Part shown: in pieces, positions 26,825 through 39,874 of the stretch
How positions within the stretch are numbered: position 1 is the stretch's first letter
How the letters are laid out: each line of letters opens with the position of its first letter
DNA from: Casuarius casuarius
Lineage: Eukaryota > Chordata > Aves > Casuariiformes > Casuariidae
Length of the DNA: 64,000 bases
Assembly (NCBI GenBank): GCA_003342895.1
Contig: PTFA01000010.1
Span: 9,804,139 to 9,868,138, forward strand
Direction: 5' to 3'
Notes under the pieces: model-generated
What the model saw: the letters and a program-made list of their open reading frames with translations, nothing else
Told to the model about the DNA's origin: nothing
Database searches by the model: none
Translations under genes and position numbers: made by a program

Positions 26825-28171
26825 CGCATTGTTTGAAGCTGTTTTCCCTGGGATTTCCATCTCCTCCATACACTACCTAATGATCGCTTTCATTTCTTGT
26901 CGGTGTTGACAGCTTCAACTTTGTTTTAAGAGCTCATGCTTGTGCTGAAAACACGTGGGAGCTCCTCTTCATGGAATGTGTTCAGTCAAAATGCTGGGCT
27001 GATGCTTCTTGGTCCTTGCCACTTTCTTTGACCTGGCCAGGATTTGTGGAGGCTTTTGAAAGAGCAGAGTACAGCAGATCTGTAAAAAATATCGTAGCCA
27101 GCACATGGGCAGCCTCTAGCATCAAAGGCAGAAGAGAATTGATACATGTATAAATTCATAAATATACGTGAGAAAAATATATATATCTTTTATTAGTTTA
27201 AGAAAAGTTCGTTACTTTATGGACCACATTCATATTTTCTGAGCACTTGACACTGGCAGCACGAAAAATCTCCCCAAATAAGCCTAATCTCCTTTGTCCT
27301 CAGACACAGTTCTTACTTCTATTCTATCAGTGCAAGCTGAGCAGCAAGCTTTACAGCAAGCAAAGTTATTTGCAAATCAGGTTGTGATCCTGATGGAAAA
27401 GGAATATATGCTCATTTTGTCGCTCTATTTAACTCTCTGTAATGTAAATCCATCACTCCCTAAGACAGGGATGCCCAAACTGCAACATACAAGCTGTTCC
27501 CAGCTGGCCAAATATTTTGTCTCACAATCTCTTTTTGGCCACCTTTCCTTAGAGTTCCTCACATGTGGGTGATAGACCAATTAATTAATCTGGAGGACCA
27601 TGGCATGTCCCTTCTCTTTTTGCCCAGAACTTTGCTACTTCTCTCCCACTGTGTGTGTCCTTTGCAAAATGCAGGCAGTCCCCTTGTGCATGACTGTAGT
27701 TTTGGCTATATTAAAGAAATCCATGTGCATGTCAGGGAGAGTATCTGGGTGTATATACAGTATAAGATGGAGTTTTGTATTTTGTTCTTGCAACAGATAT
27801 AAGTCCTGTTACATAAGTGGGTATAGCTTTAGCTTTTGATCATGATCATATCCCATGTAATGGGAACACTGCTATTTTAGGTCACAACATGGATGCAGGC
27901 CCACTTGCATAATAGGAAGAGTCGTAAGATCCATCCTGTTAAAACCTCTGCAAGAGACTGAGTGGCACATTCTGCCTACAAGGTTGAGCATTTTGGCTAT
28001 AAAGTAGAAAATGAAAAAATGAAGAAGTAATTGTAGCTTGAATTAATATCTTGGTGCTGATATAATAAAACCTTTTAGCGTCAAGAAGTTTGCGTTTCAC
28101 TCAGGCAGTGGAATTGCTGGAACAAAGTGTTCTTTTCACTGAGAACCTTGATAGATTTTTTTCTCACAGTC

Positions 28172-28190
28172 TTTTTTTTTTTTTTTTTTT
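28172..28190 (+). repeat. Poly-T tract (19 T)
   Basis: Homopolymer in intergenic DNA. It could be the reverse-strand tail of a retroposed sequence; none is recognised beside it. Confidence 0.9.
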
Positions 28191-30419
28191 ACTTTTACTA
28201 TTTTTCAGTGGGACAATGAAAGTAACAGTAATCTGCTTTACCTTAAGTAGCTCCCTACAGTTTAACTCCCATTTAGAAGTGGGTGTTTTTTTAAAAAATA
28301 AGCAGATTCTTGTGTCTAATGTAGTAACTTGTTCATTTGCTCGATATCATATAATATTGTAGACTGCACTGTATCAGTTGTGACAGTTGCCTAGCCCCTC
28401 CAAGACAGCCAGAACACGGATACTCCTATTCAGAACCAGAAATTAGCTGAGGAAGGGAGAGAAATGTGAAAGCAAGTGTTCATGGCATCTTAACAGCAGT
28501 TTGTCAGCTTCAATGACAGCTATTAGTCCTTTTCTTTTAGCACCTCTGGATCTCCACGGTGAAAGATGCTCACCCATCCTGACAGTAAGGATGACATTGT
28601 GCATTTAATGTTAAAATGCAGGCAGGAGCCATACAGGAAGATGCAGGAAAGAAATATCCTAAATACTTTCATTATCATCACACAAAGTTTAAGCATCTGG
28701 AGCACTGGCCAGGTCACACAGTTGGTCACAGAGGGTGAACGCTAGTTCATCCATTTCTCCCAGTATCTAGTCTCCTCTGTCGAGAAGAATCTTGAATCTC
28801 ACAGGATCTCTTGTCATGGTCCTGATCAAATACTGTGTTTAAAGTTCAAGAAGTGTTCTTGCCTGTTTTCTCTATCCTGCACCATTAAAGTCTGTGCTGT
28901 GTTTTTTTCACTGTGTAGGGAGAAGGACTCTAAGGTGCCCCATTAAAAAGAACCTGCCTGCCTGCTTCTGAAGAGCAGATACCTGAACAGTCAGTGTTCC
29001 ACTCTCAGCAGCCATCAAGAACTGTGGCTGAGCAGCAACCAGGCACAGAAAAAAAGTCTACACAGATCATCTGTGTGGCACTAGCTGCCAGGAAAACATA
29101 ACTATTTTTAATGCAGATGGCGGCATGCCACTGCATGTTTCTAGGGTACATTTGCCAGGCCTCCCGTGCTTGTGATAGCCGAATTTAAGGTTCCCTACAT
29201 TTGCTTTAGATCACTTTCTTGGGACTTCTCCCATATACGTGAAACTGGGGTGGTAGGAGGGATCGTGTTGCACAGGTGATATCTTTCTTTGTCAGGATGC
29301 TTTGGGCCTGACTCAATTCCATCTAGAAGGACTAGCCTTCTCACATGGATGGCAGCCTACCATGAAAGCAAAAAGATGTCTGTGCCCTGGCCCCTTAGCA
29401 CCTAGTCAGGCATGTTGAAGCAAAGTGCTAATGAATGTGAACTAGGCTGGCCAAACTGCAGATGTGTGTCTCACTCTCTGCCACCCAGGCCGTAGGGGCA
29501 ATTACTTCTGACAGAGGAAGCAAAAAATTTTTTGGACTCCGAGTGTAAGGCAGTACTGGGTCCAGCTACCAGCAGAAGTGACAAAGCAAGAAAACAGGAC
29601 TTGTTTTTGCATTTAGCCCCTTTATTTGTAAGCGGCTGATACAAGTATCATGTACAAGTATCAATGCGTACATCCGATTTTGTGTACAATGGACATTCTG
29701 CAAAATAGAATGAAAGGACAAAAACTGCTCATCCTTGCTTGGGGTGACCCTACTCCTAGGTCACTTGCTATGGAGACAGAAATGTGACTTTGATGCCAAG
29801 AGCCCTTTTAGTCTAGATTCTAGCTAAGTAGTCTATATGCTGGAGGAACGCTTCAGCTTTCCATGTGTCTGCTTTAAACCTTCCATAAATTACTGAAGCC
29901 ATCTGACAGGAGCTCAGAAGGGCTTAGGACCTTGTAGCAACTAGATTAAGTCTTGGAGAGAGGATACTAGGGACACAAGAGACACATCTGGAAAAATCGC
30001 AGGGAGGTTTTTTAGGGATATGGGCACCTAAGTCACTGAGGTAGTCTTGATAATTTTACCCCAGGTTTAAAGCTGTTTCTGCAGTTATCTGCTGAATGAC
30101 TTCTACTCGGTTCAGGACATTTCCAGTTATCTTTACATCTTATTCATATTCCTTTCCTCAGCTCCCAGTCCAGGTGACTGCATTCATATCCAAGTCTTTT
30201 TGAATGACTTTTTCAAGTAAGAATTTGTGAAGTACTGCCAAATGCTTTACTGCACTCTAGATATTACTTTATCTGCTAATTTTATCCTTTGATTAAAAAA
30301 AAAATGATTGATTTTATTTGGTTTGTTCTGTTCTTCATCCTATAAATCCATGGCATTTTATTGATCATGGTTCAATTATTAAGCACATGATCCAGGACGC
30401 ACTAGAAATTCATGAAGCT

Positions 30420-30456
30420 TTTTACTGACTTCCGTGGATCTTGGATCAGGTCTTAA
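30420..30456. repeat. Fossil palindromic repeat, half copy
   Basis: ACTGACTTCCGTGGATCTTG and GATCAGGTCTTA match the right arm of the GATCCAAA-type palindrome (TTGACTTCAATGGGCTTTGGATCAGGCCC). Only one arm is visible. Confidence 0.4.
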
Positions 30457-30638
30457 ATGTTTACAGATTATTTCTTCTGCTTTTTTTCCCTAGGAATTTT
30501 AAGCAATACTTATGAGATGGCAACTACTAGGATTGCTCATATTCTTGTTCCTTTTTTTCCCTTTTTTCTGTGAATCGTTATTATTTCCAGTAATAAAATC
30601 ACTAAGGAACTTTACTATTGCCCTGCTCCAGAAAAAAA

Positions 30639-30735
30639 TTTGAGCATGTGCTTAGCTTTAACACAGCTTCAACACAAATATTTTTGTATTTAAAACTGAG
30701 CATATGCTTAAGTGCGATTTTGGATCAAGACCTAG
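30639..30735. repeat. Fossil repeat with paired GCATGTGCTTA motifs
   Basis: TTTGAGCATGTGCTTAGCTT, then TTAAAACTGAGCATATGCTT, AAGTGCGATTTTGGATCAAG and ACCTAGG match the companion family seen at 24.1 kb. Two half-units sit on either side of an AT-rich centre. Confidence 0.45.
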
Positions 30736-31868
30736 GCAAGCAAGCTGAGTGAACTAAATCCACTTAAATGCAGCCTGAACTATGGAAATGGCTCTCAGTA
30801 AATCTTGACTGCATATTTTTTGAAGAATGAATCTATCAGCCACTCCCACAGCCAGATGGACAGAGTGGGATTACAGGTTTAAGTGAGGAATTTGTTAGGA
30901 GTGGTTACCCTGATCATAAGCAGAGACCTGCTAAATGTCTTAAGTATGAAAATCTCCCTGATAGCAGAACTTCAGCTCAAGCTATTATTCTACTTTCACT
31001 GTAAGAGAACGGGTTTTACAAGGCAATAATCAGGGACAGATGAAATTTATGAAAAAAATATATATGAACCATTGCTATTATCAAAGACTGGTTGATTTTC
31101 TTTTCTTAAGATTACTGAACTTTTTGATTTTTTTTTTTTGTTCAGCTTCTGCTCCTCTCTTATCATTGTCCTTGCTAAACTCTAGTTTCAGCCTTCCAGT
31201 GAATGTCTTGATATCAGCTTCTGTGCTATTTGATGTATTCACATCTCCTGAGCTGTATTTCTTCACCTCCAGAGCCTGCGCTACTCTTCTCGCAGAGTAG
31301 AACATTCTTTGGGGCTACTGAATATTTAATAAACACTTAAGGGAATAATGACTGGAGGGCTGACTGAAGCAGGCACTTCAGATTATTTTTAGGTACTGTA
31401 AAAAATTTGGTGCTAATGAAGACTTTATGGAAGAACAAAGACAGAAAGAAACCTCAAAGAAGTTTTCCAAGCCTACAAAGTCAAGCTGTATGCCCTAAAT
31501 GCAAATCTAGTCAAGCAAGTTTCTACTCACACTACTCAAGGCTAATAAAGGTCATAGAATTAAGGATGTGATGTTTATCCAGAATGAATCATTCAAATTT
31601 ATTTCAGATTGCAGTTTTGGATTATTTCTAATGTAGTAAAAGTTATGTTGATTATATTTGTTTACTGAAAGATGCTTGGGAAAGCAAAGATGTGAAGTTA
31701 GGGTGGACTAAGAAAATGCTCAGAAGGGCACCTCTGTTGATCGAAACAGTGAGATTGCTGTTGTCTAGAGCACTCTTGTACCTGAACAAGTGCATCTTGT
31801 TGGAGTTTTTAGAGTGCACACGTTAGTCTTAATTTCCAGCATTTTTTGTGCTGGCAATAGTTGTGGAT

Positions 31869-31887
31869 TTCAGAATTCAATTCTGAA
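31869..31887. repeat. Near-perfect palindrome, 9-bp arms, 1-base loop
   Basis: TTCAGAATT, C, AATTCTGAA. Confidence 0.9.
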
Positions 31888-32396
31888 TGGCTGAAGTACT
31901 TACAAGTTTACCTTTTTTTTCTTACTCATCATCTCTTCCAGAAAAGAAAAGGCCCCATGAAGTTACATCTGAAGTAAGAAGTAAAGGGAATTTTGAATGA
32001 GCCAGGTTCTTAACTGTTATACATGGTGGTTCTCAGGGAGTGTCAGCTGGGGCCACAGAAAGGTTTACCTGGTAGACTGCATTGAATAAACCTGAGTGCT
32101 AACAATATCCCTTTCATGCAGGGCATGGCATAGTTTAAAGCTGCTACAGTGTAGAAGTGTAGGCCCACTGTAATCTATTATATTATGTAATTCAATTGGT
32201 ATTCATCATGTAGCTCCACAAGCAGCAGCTACGTGGTATACAGAAACTGAGAGTCTGATCAAGTAGAGAGCTAGCCACCTGCTTTAAAATGTCACAGACA
32301 TGATTCCAGGCTTTAGTGCTTCAGTAGAAACTGGGACTAATCCTACTGCAGTCAAACATTAAACCTGTGTGAGCTCAGAATAGAGTTACATTTTTT

Positions 32397-32417
32397 GGAG
32401 GGGGGGAGGGAGGAGGG
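32397..32417 (+). other. G-quadruplex-capable sequence
   Basis: The stretch holds a run of seven G broken into two potential triplets, then GGG, AGGA and GGG. This satisfies four G-triplets with loops of 1, 1 and 4 bases. It lies far from any gene, so a role is unproven. Confidence 0.7.
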
Positions 32418-34869
32418 AAGACTGTGGTTTCACCTTAAAATTATATGGATGACTTAAATATTTTTCACTATCCAAGCGGGCTTATTCTGCAGGTTCTGGA
32501 TGCAATTAAAAATGTTGAAGTGTAAATATTGTTAAAAAACATCCACTTTTGCCTTTCTCTTTAATCCTTCATTGTCTGTGAGCCACATCCAAACCATTGC
32601 AGAGTTGCTATAATTCTTAAACTTCATTTGCAAAATTGCAACGCAGATCTTTCTTTCCCCAAAATAGCATAGGGGGAGCTGAAGGACCTATCCCAGGAGC
32701 AATCTGATATGATGGAGTTGACCTCCCGCTCTCCTTGCCCAGCTGTTAAGAATGGGGAAGTGCACAGTGCAGCTATACCATGCCGCTCTCCCATCTTCTG
32801 ACACACTCCCATCTTCATGAGATTCAGAAAAAGAGAGGAAGGATCCACAGAAAGTGCTACTCTTCTCAAATCCTGTCATTATACTATGGCACTTTTCTTT
32901 CCCACTCTTACATAAAGATTTCCCACAGCAGGGTCCAAGTCATAAAACTTCACCACATATTTCCATAATGGCCAGCTTGGTAAAAGGAAACCTGAAGGGA
33001 AAACAGATCACTAAATAAAGTTGCTGAAGGAGAATTTTCCTCTTTCTATGCAATTTATGTTCTCAGTGTCTTTTTCTCCAGTCTGAGAGAACTGCATGTG
33101 GCAGGCCTTTCTCAGGAACCTCTCTCTTCCCCTTTTCTGAAAAAAAAAAAAGAAATAAAAAAATACCCACATCAAAAAGCTATGGGGGCTTGAGACAAGG
33201 TTGTTCCCATGAGAACTCCCTTTTGCATAGTTGCCTATTATCAGATTATGTTGGGAGAAGGGGTTTCTTCACCTTTACCCTCGCCTTGGAAAAGCACCAG
33301 GCCGACTCTCAGGAATCTAAGATGGCCAAAGATTATTGACCCGGGGGCTATGTGCCTCTGAGTCAGATCCTGAGATGTCCTTCATTTGTGATGGCTATAC
33401 AGGCTATTTTATGTGTCTGAGGAGTCTAATTTTCAAGGAGCCAGTGTAATTCCATTTTTTCTAACCTTCAGCTCTCCAGTCTGACTGTTTCTGCCTCCTC
33501 TAGACTTCAAACATAGACATTTTTGATATCACAGAATAGACAGTGTGATAGCAGTGACTGAGCTCTTACTCTTTGCAGAATGGAAACATTTCCTTCTTGG
33601 AAGTGTTTTCCTCAGGGCATAAATTCAGGGATCACGCTCTGACCTCTGATTTGGCTCATATATTGGGGTTAGGGTGTATGCTCTGTCAGCAGTGTAGAAA
33701 TGAGCAAATTTCTGTCTTCTGAACTTAATGGGAATCACATTTAGTAGATCTGAGCAATAAGAAAGATAAAAAAAAGTACTGAGCAGTGGGCTGTCACATA
33801 TGAATCTGACTCAAGGTATTTGGTAATAACTGACAAAAGTTGCCATTTGATATTTTAAAACATATTTAATCTATAAGACTGAGAAGCAGATTCTATCACT
33901 CTCACACATTTGTTTCAACTATCTACTATACAAATGTGGGACTTATTTAGACCCATATTCTGTCTCATTTTCCACATAGATTACACACTGCAAACATTGA
34001 CAAGCAGTAAGTTCAGGTGCTTACTATACAAAATACCGTGTGTAAAACAAAACTAAGATTTATATTAAAATACCTTTCTCAGATACTGAGAACATAAATA
34101 GGACTTAACAGAAGTTATTTACAATACTAGAAACTATTTTACTGCATACTTCTATTTAGTTTCTTTTTCTTTTGTAAATTGCTACTAAATATATGTGCTC
34201 TGGTCATATCCAACAGTTCAAAATACATTTTTAAATTTAGATCCCTGGAACTAGACAGAAAATCAATCAATTTTTGTGATACTAATGTTAAAACCTTGAC
34301 TTGTTTTGTGTGGTGGTGGATAATACTTTCAACTTAAGTTCCCCCTTATGCATTCAATTTGGATTTAATACTCTCTGAGTCAAATTTTGCCCTCATTTAC
34401 AGATTTGTAGCTCAAAGTGTTGACAGCAGGGGCTGCCTAAGGTTAACCAAGAGCAAGACTTCATCATCTTTGTTCAGCGAGCATAGTTAATTCCTAATTA
34501 ACGCAACAGGATTGACCTCAGTTAAGAGAGGTTCATTTTCCTTCTGAATTCTTCAGTGTTTCAGATAGTCTCACGGTGTTTCTGAGTCTTAAAATAGCAG
34601 GAAAGAGCCTTTCATCTGAGATAGCTGAACAATCCTTCTCTCTAAATATCTGTAAGATGCTTGCCACTGCACAGCCTCTCCTTCCTCTCCTTTCGGCAGC
34701 TACTTTCTTTTCTCCCCCCTACCCTGGAAATACTTTTGCTTAGAGAAAAAGAATATCCTATCATCTTCTTCACAAGTAGCCTCCACTGGACACATCAGTA
34801 TTTTCTATCAGTGTCTTAATGTAACTTGCAAATACTGGAGTTGGTCTATCAATTATCCTCTCTCCTTCC

Positions 34870-34990
34870 TGTTACATAGGTAAATAGTAACAATATCCTC
34901 TGTTTTATAGAGGGAGCAACTGACACACTGAGATTACAGCACCCTTTCACAGAAGGATGCCAGGGTCTGCAATCTGTTGCCCTTTTTTCT
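34870..34990 (-). repeat. MIR-like SINE fragment (decayed)
   Basis: TGTTTTATAGAGGGAGCAAC followed by TGACACACTGAGATTACAGC and a CACAGAAGGATGCCAGGGTC stretch follows the reverse-complement MIR core with many changes and a deleted AAGGTCAC box. The assignment rests on order and spacing of short matches. Confidence 0.45.
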
Positions 34991-36159
34991 CCTGGTGTTA
35001 AAAGAGATGGATAGCCATTGCCTTTGAAGTCAGGCACTATGTTTCTCAGTTCAGACTATCATAATCTGTGAGAATGCACTGGGGTAAAAGGTTTATTTAG
35101 ATTCAGATAAGAAGTCCCTAACAGAGCTAGGAATGTTCTCTGCAAGGGGAACCCTCCTCTGCCCTTCAGCCCCTGGGCCCATCTCTCCTACAGCTGAAAT
35201 GCCCTAATCTGCCTCATACTCTTACGCTACCACTTTTGGGCAGTCAGGAGCTGTGAACTGAGAAGCACTCACGATCCCTCTTTTGAAAGCCTATCTTGCT
35301 CTGCATCTCAGCCCTTGGGTATGCAGAAAGCAACTCTTAATTATGACTGAGTAGCTCTCAGCTCAAGATGAAAACAGAGTAGGGGATGTGGGAAGATGGA
35401 TGTAAAGATGGTGTAATTCTCACTCACTTTCACTTTTTGCTCCATGACTGCTGTGCACAATGCCAATTCTCAGGTGTGATTTAAGGAAGCCTGCTTGTGA
35501 TCTCATCTAATTGTGTAGCTAATGACTCCAGAATTGGACCCTGTGATAAAAGTTTCCAGAAACATGAGGTCATGACATCAAAAGGCCAGCCCCATAGTGG
35601 AAGTATGGCTTTCCGGTGCTGCTGGCTTCAAAGCTCAGCTGTATAACCAAGGAGAAGTCTGCATTTGGGGACCTTCATTGAAAGCATTACCATTTGCTGT
35701 TCATTTGAGGCACCAAAGAAGCTAATGATTCATATATAGAAAATTGTCCTGCTCATGAATTTAAGTTTTCAGAAAAAAAAATCCATGTTTTACCACAGAA
35801 GTTAGTTAAATAATGTAATGGGGAATGTCGCGGCTGAACTCTGCAATAACCTGCACAGAACAACTGCATGGACGTACAACAGTAGCGAATAGCAGACACT
35901 CACAGGGAAGATTTCATTATCCTTATGTTACTTGACTCTTTTGCACTACATCTGTGTTTGCTTCATCATTCTGCCATCTGCTGTAACAAAATATAGGCAA
36001 AGCGTTACAGAAAACAAGCCCTTCGTACTTTAAAAATGCTCTAACATGGATCACAGCTCTTCACTTCTCACAAACTGTAGTGCTTATTACCCTCTCCATC
36101 TCCTCCACCCCCATTGCCCCTCCCCCACCCCACATGCATGATAAATTATATAGGCGCAC

Positions 36160-36500
36160 CAAGTGTGGAGAACGCAGAATCCCATTGATTTTGCCACAAT
36201 GTTTCTATTAACCAAAATGAATGGCTATGCATTTTACTTTGCTGTGCAAATGCATTTGCTGAAAGGTCAAAAATAGCAGGTCATTATCATTAAATTTTAA
36301 TTTTGGAACTCCTGATCAGAGTTGTTTCCTGTTTGGTATTGTCTGTAGATACACAATGTATAGTTGAGTGAAAGACTCTGATTGCTAAAGCATTGAAATA
36401 ACTGAGTACGAGCAGAGTGGTTTTGAGCACACACTCTGTAAAGTCCAGTCAAAGTTTCTTCCTGGTGCAGCAGCACAAATCTCTTGGTAGCAGTAAACTC
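36160..36500. promoter_or_regulatory. Candidate conserved non-coding element downstream of NTF3
   Basis: This repeat-free block carries clustered motif-like words: GCAAATGCAT (octamer-like), GAAAGGTCAAAAATAG (nuclear-receptor half-site AAAGGTCA next to a MEF2-like AT core) and a homeodomain-type ATCATTAAATTTTAAT. A single sequence cannot show conservation, so this is tentative. Confidence 0.2.
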
Positions 36501-37079
36501 GCTACACAGATTTCATTCCTGAACACATGTTCAAAGGTGATAAAATAAATGCAGATGGTTTCTCAAAACCTCAGAGGAGCATTTTTTACTGTTACTAAAT
36601 GGACTGTAAAAAACCTTGGAAAAAATTGGAGAAAATGTAGTTTGACACAGACAGTCAATTTCAGAATAGCATCTAGTCATTGGGAGAAAAGCTAAATAAA
36701 ATGTGTGTTTATAATGATCTATTGGCAAAACATTATTGACAGAACATCTGAGCTGCCTAACAGGAGTGAGTTTTAAAATACTCAGATTAAACTAGTATTG
36801 TGAGCTGAATATTTTGCTTAATTATACTTAACACACATACAAAGAGGTTAGACACAGAATTCTGAATTCATCATGCCATCATCAAAGTTGACAATAAAAC
36901 CGTCCCTGGCTACATTGAAAACAGAATTAGACCTTAACAAATTTATTACAAGCTTTGTTTACAAACTTGTTACAAAATTATACAGCATCTTATGTGTACA
37001 CAGGATTTACAAGAATGCGTAACTGATGTGTGCAATTGCTCAGCTCTCTGGTTGAGATCTGCAGGTTTTTCTTTATTCA

Positions 37080-37155
37080 GGGCCTGATCTAGTTTCCACT
37101 GAAGTCTGTGAGAATTTTTCTATTGACTTTAGAGGAACTTGGATCAGATCCTAAA
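37080..37155. repeat. Fossil palindromic repeat (GATCCAAA / ATTGACTTCAAT type)
   Basis: AGGGCCTGATCTAGTTTCCA, CTGAAGTCTGTGAG, CTATTGACTTTAGAGG and TTGGATCAGATCCT together form an imperfect palindrome of about 76 bases. I recognise the pattern (GGGCCTGATCC ... ATTGAAGTCAATGG ... CCATTGACTTCAAT ... GGATCAGGCCC) as an old repeat seen many times in bird, crocodilian and turtle DNA; I cannot give its database name. Confidence 0.5.
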
Positions 37156-38604
37156 GGTTACACTTCTGTTCATTCTTATCCTGAGGTGGAAAAGAGGCAG
37201 ACGATCTAATAACCTTATCAACCATTTTTCTTTCTCATTTAATACATTTCAGATGATCGGCATTATATTTACTCCACCACATTTTCATTGGCCGCTTGTA
37301 AAATACTTGATGAATTGGTATAGTTAAGAGTCAAAGTCCAGTTCCTGTTACAGTGGAAAATGACATATTGCTTTCTTTGAATGTATACAGAATGAATTTC
37401 CCTTCATTTTCAGCGAGCAGAAATAAAGGCATTCAGAATGACTCTAATGTTATTTACATTGCTATAAACCCACTTTCTCCCCCGACTTCCATAGAATTTC
37501 TCTGAATTGACAGTGACATAAACAAGTGTGTCATCTACACTTCTAGGAACACTTAAATCACTAATAAATGGGATTCATGGTCAGTAAACAACAGTGTCTA
37601 AACAAGCTCAGTGCTCTTGCTTCCTCTTCTCATATGGACATGAACCTATCTGGCACGCTGAAGCACGGAGATCTCTAAAGTTAATGATCCATGACAGTAT
37701 CTGCTCTCAGTTACTTACAGCATCTGAAAACTGATCTTTATTTGGGAATGCAGGGTGCAAAATTGGCTTTTTAACTTAAAAAAAAAAATCACTGGACATG
37801 CCCCCTGAAAAATATGCTTCTCCCCCAAAGCAGAAAAATGAATGAGTAGGGGTTATTTTTTCATTGTTGAAACCTGAACTTTTCCACTAGTAAAACCAGC
37901 AAAAAATTTGTTGAGGATTTTGTTTGTTTGTTTGCCAACGAAGAAGAACGGCAGAAAAATTCTTGTCAGATCCATTGGATACTGAATTTCTTGTTATACT
38001 ACATCATCTCTTTCCTTTTAAGAGTTTCCTTGGTATTGAACCACTAAAGTTATTACTGCTTGAGGCAAAGTTAGGATTTAGTTGTCCAAGGTGATGACAT
38101 TTCCTGTGAGGTAAATACCTTGGCCTCATGTTGAAAATTGTGAGGGTTCTCAAAACCTTTATATATGGCCTCCCCTGCAGACTCATACCTATATGGTCCA
38201 TTCCTGGCTTTCAGAGTTGCTGCTATTCCAGTGCATGGCCTCCTGAACAACCTGGTCCATTTCTCCAGTGGTTTTATGAGGTGTAATGCTCTCCATAAGG
38301 GATTAGATGAGACCACACAATTTGCTGCCTCTGATGACCTGTTGAAGATCTGAAGTTGGTTCTCCAGTAATGAAAACTATACGGACGGTGTCCTACCACC
38401 ATGTTTTTTGGTGCTCTGTTCTCATTTTCACTTTCAATGCTGAACACACGACAACAGTGGAAGCCATGATTTAGAAACTTAAGACTGCTACAGCTGCAAT
38501 GATTTTCAAGCAGGTGGCATTTTCCAGCCCTGGTTGTGAGTTAAGATCTAGCTAGACATAGATGATATATGTAGTTTAATCTTTTTCTGTTGATATCCAT
38601 GACA

Positions 38605-38650
38605 AAACACTCATTAACTTTAATGGAAGTGGGATCTCATCCAGGGCATG
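38605..38650. repeat. Fossil palindromic repeat, half copy
   Basis: AACACTCATTAACTTTAATG, GAAGTGGGATCTCATCCAGG resembles ACTCCCATTGACTTCAATGG followed by GAGTTGGATCAGGCC. One arm only. Confidence 0.35.
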
Positions 38651-39699
38651 ATACAGATAATGTATAGTAGACCATCTCTTTGGGTAGTGTAATTTACTGT
38701 CCCCAGTACAGCTACATGACAATACAAAGAACTGTTTGAAGTATACGCTAGTACATTTGTCTGTTCCAAGTAAAAACTCACCTGTATGATTGAAGATCAT
38801 TGTAACTATGGACTAACTGGATTTTAATCATAATACTGCTCAGAAAGCTATATTATTTTATGCTCCTGTGAAAGGTACCAGGTTTGTCGAGCAGTTCTAC
38901 ACAACTTTTCTTCTGTGAAAAAAGGGGTAATGGGTTGCTGAGCAGAACAGCAGCTTTGTGCAGGCATGTGGCTTTGATATCCATTCCAGGATATCATATC
39001 TTTCTTTACTACAGTTCTGAAGCCAAGGTCTCCTTTAATGTTAAGACACCATCAGCTTTGTTTCTAATTTAAAAGCTCAGACACAGAGGAACGATGTAAC
39101 AATGCAAACAGAAGATAATAGATTACTGTGAAGAGGAAGTGGTTGATCACAAAAAATTAGTATATTTTGAAGAAAACACCTTTTATGTATTATATTAATG
39201 ATTGGTTCTTGGCTTCATTAAGATTCTGTTACAAATATTTTAGATCTTTTTTGTATTATTTGTAAGAGGAACTGGCAGCATTAAAAACAGTTACAAAACA
39301 AATGTAATTCAAAAAGGTAAACTGAAGTGGCTGGATTATTAGCAGTCATCCTGGAATACTAACAGAGCGAAAAATGGCCATTTCAATGGCAAAACTGGCA
39401 TAATATGCAGAAACTGTATTTTATGGCTACTTGCAATGCATATTTTGGTTCATTTTTTTTTTGATGGTGAGGAGTTGACACTGCATCCAATTAGATGTGA
39501 ATGTATAGAGTGGGGGTTATAAATATGTACACAACTCTTGATATTGATCTGATTTTTAACAAGTTTACTAAATGACAGTCACTGGTTTGACAATACTGAA
39601 AAAAAATACTGATTTTACACAGATTTTACAGTATGGTTATGGTATGCTGCCGACAAGCAGTGTCACAAACATAGTCTAATAAAACTGGAGCTGCCCACA

Positions 39700-39874
39700 G
39701 CAGAGGCACACACCCTTTATTCTTATTTATTGAGAGAGAAAGCTTATATACTGTAGATTTGCTGAAGTTTAATAAATAAGGTCAACTTATAATATATAAA
39801 ACAATATAAACATTTATATGCTACATGCATATCATAACTTAAAGTAATAATTTATATAGCAAAGAGATGCAGAT
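39700..39874 (-). other. NTF3: NTF3 3' untranslated region (predicted)
   Basis: The stop codon is followed by AT-rich non-coding sequence. Two AATAAA hexamers lie about 145-160 nt downstream, so the 3'UTR is predicted to be about 150-175 nt. The cleavage point is inferred, not seen; a longer 3'UTR from a more distal signal cannot be excluded. Confidence 0.65.
39716..39731 (-). promoter_or_regulatory. NTF3: Tandem polyadenylation signals of NTF3
   Basis: Read on the minus strand, AATAAATAAGAATAAA contains two perfect AATAAA hexamers (39,731-39,726 and 39,721-39,716). They are followed at once by the GU-rich stretch GGGTGTGTGCC, typical of the downstream element bound by CstF. Cleavage is expected within roughly 10-30 nt of a hexamer. 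Confidence 0.75.

Larger units (their letters stand above)
26825..39699. other. Intergenic, 3' flank of NTF3, no other gene recognised
   Basis: In mammals the neighbour beyond the NTF3 3' end is ANO2, in convergent orientation. I looked for anoctamin-like exons on the plus strand here and recognised none, so any such gene lies beyond the left edge or in exons too short for me to see. A partial 13-bp direct repeat (ACAAGTATCA at 29,641 and 29,654), several fossil palindromic repeats, one MIR-like copy and the G-quadruplex motif lie here. Confidence 0.6.
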
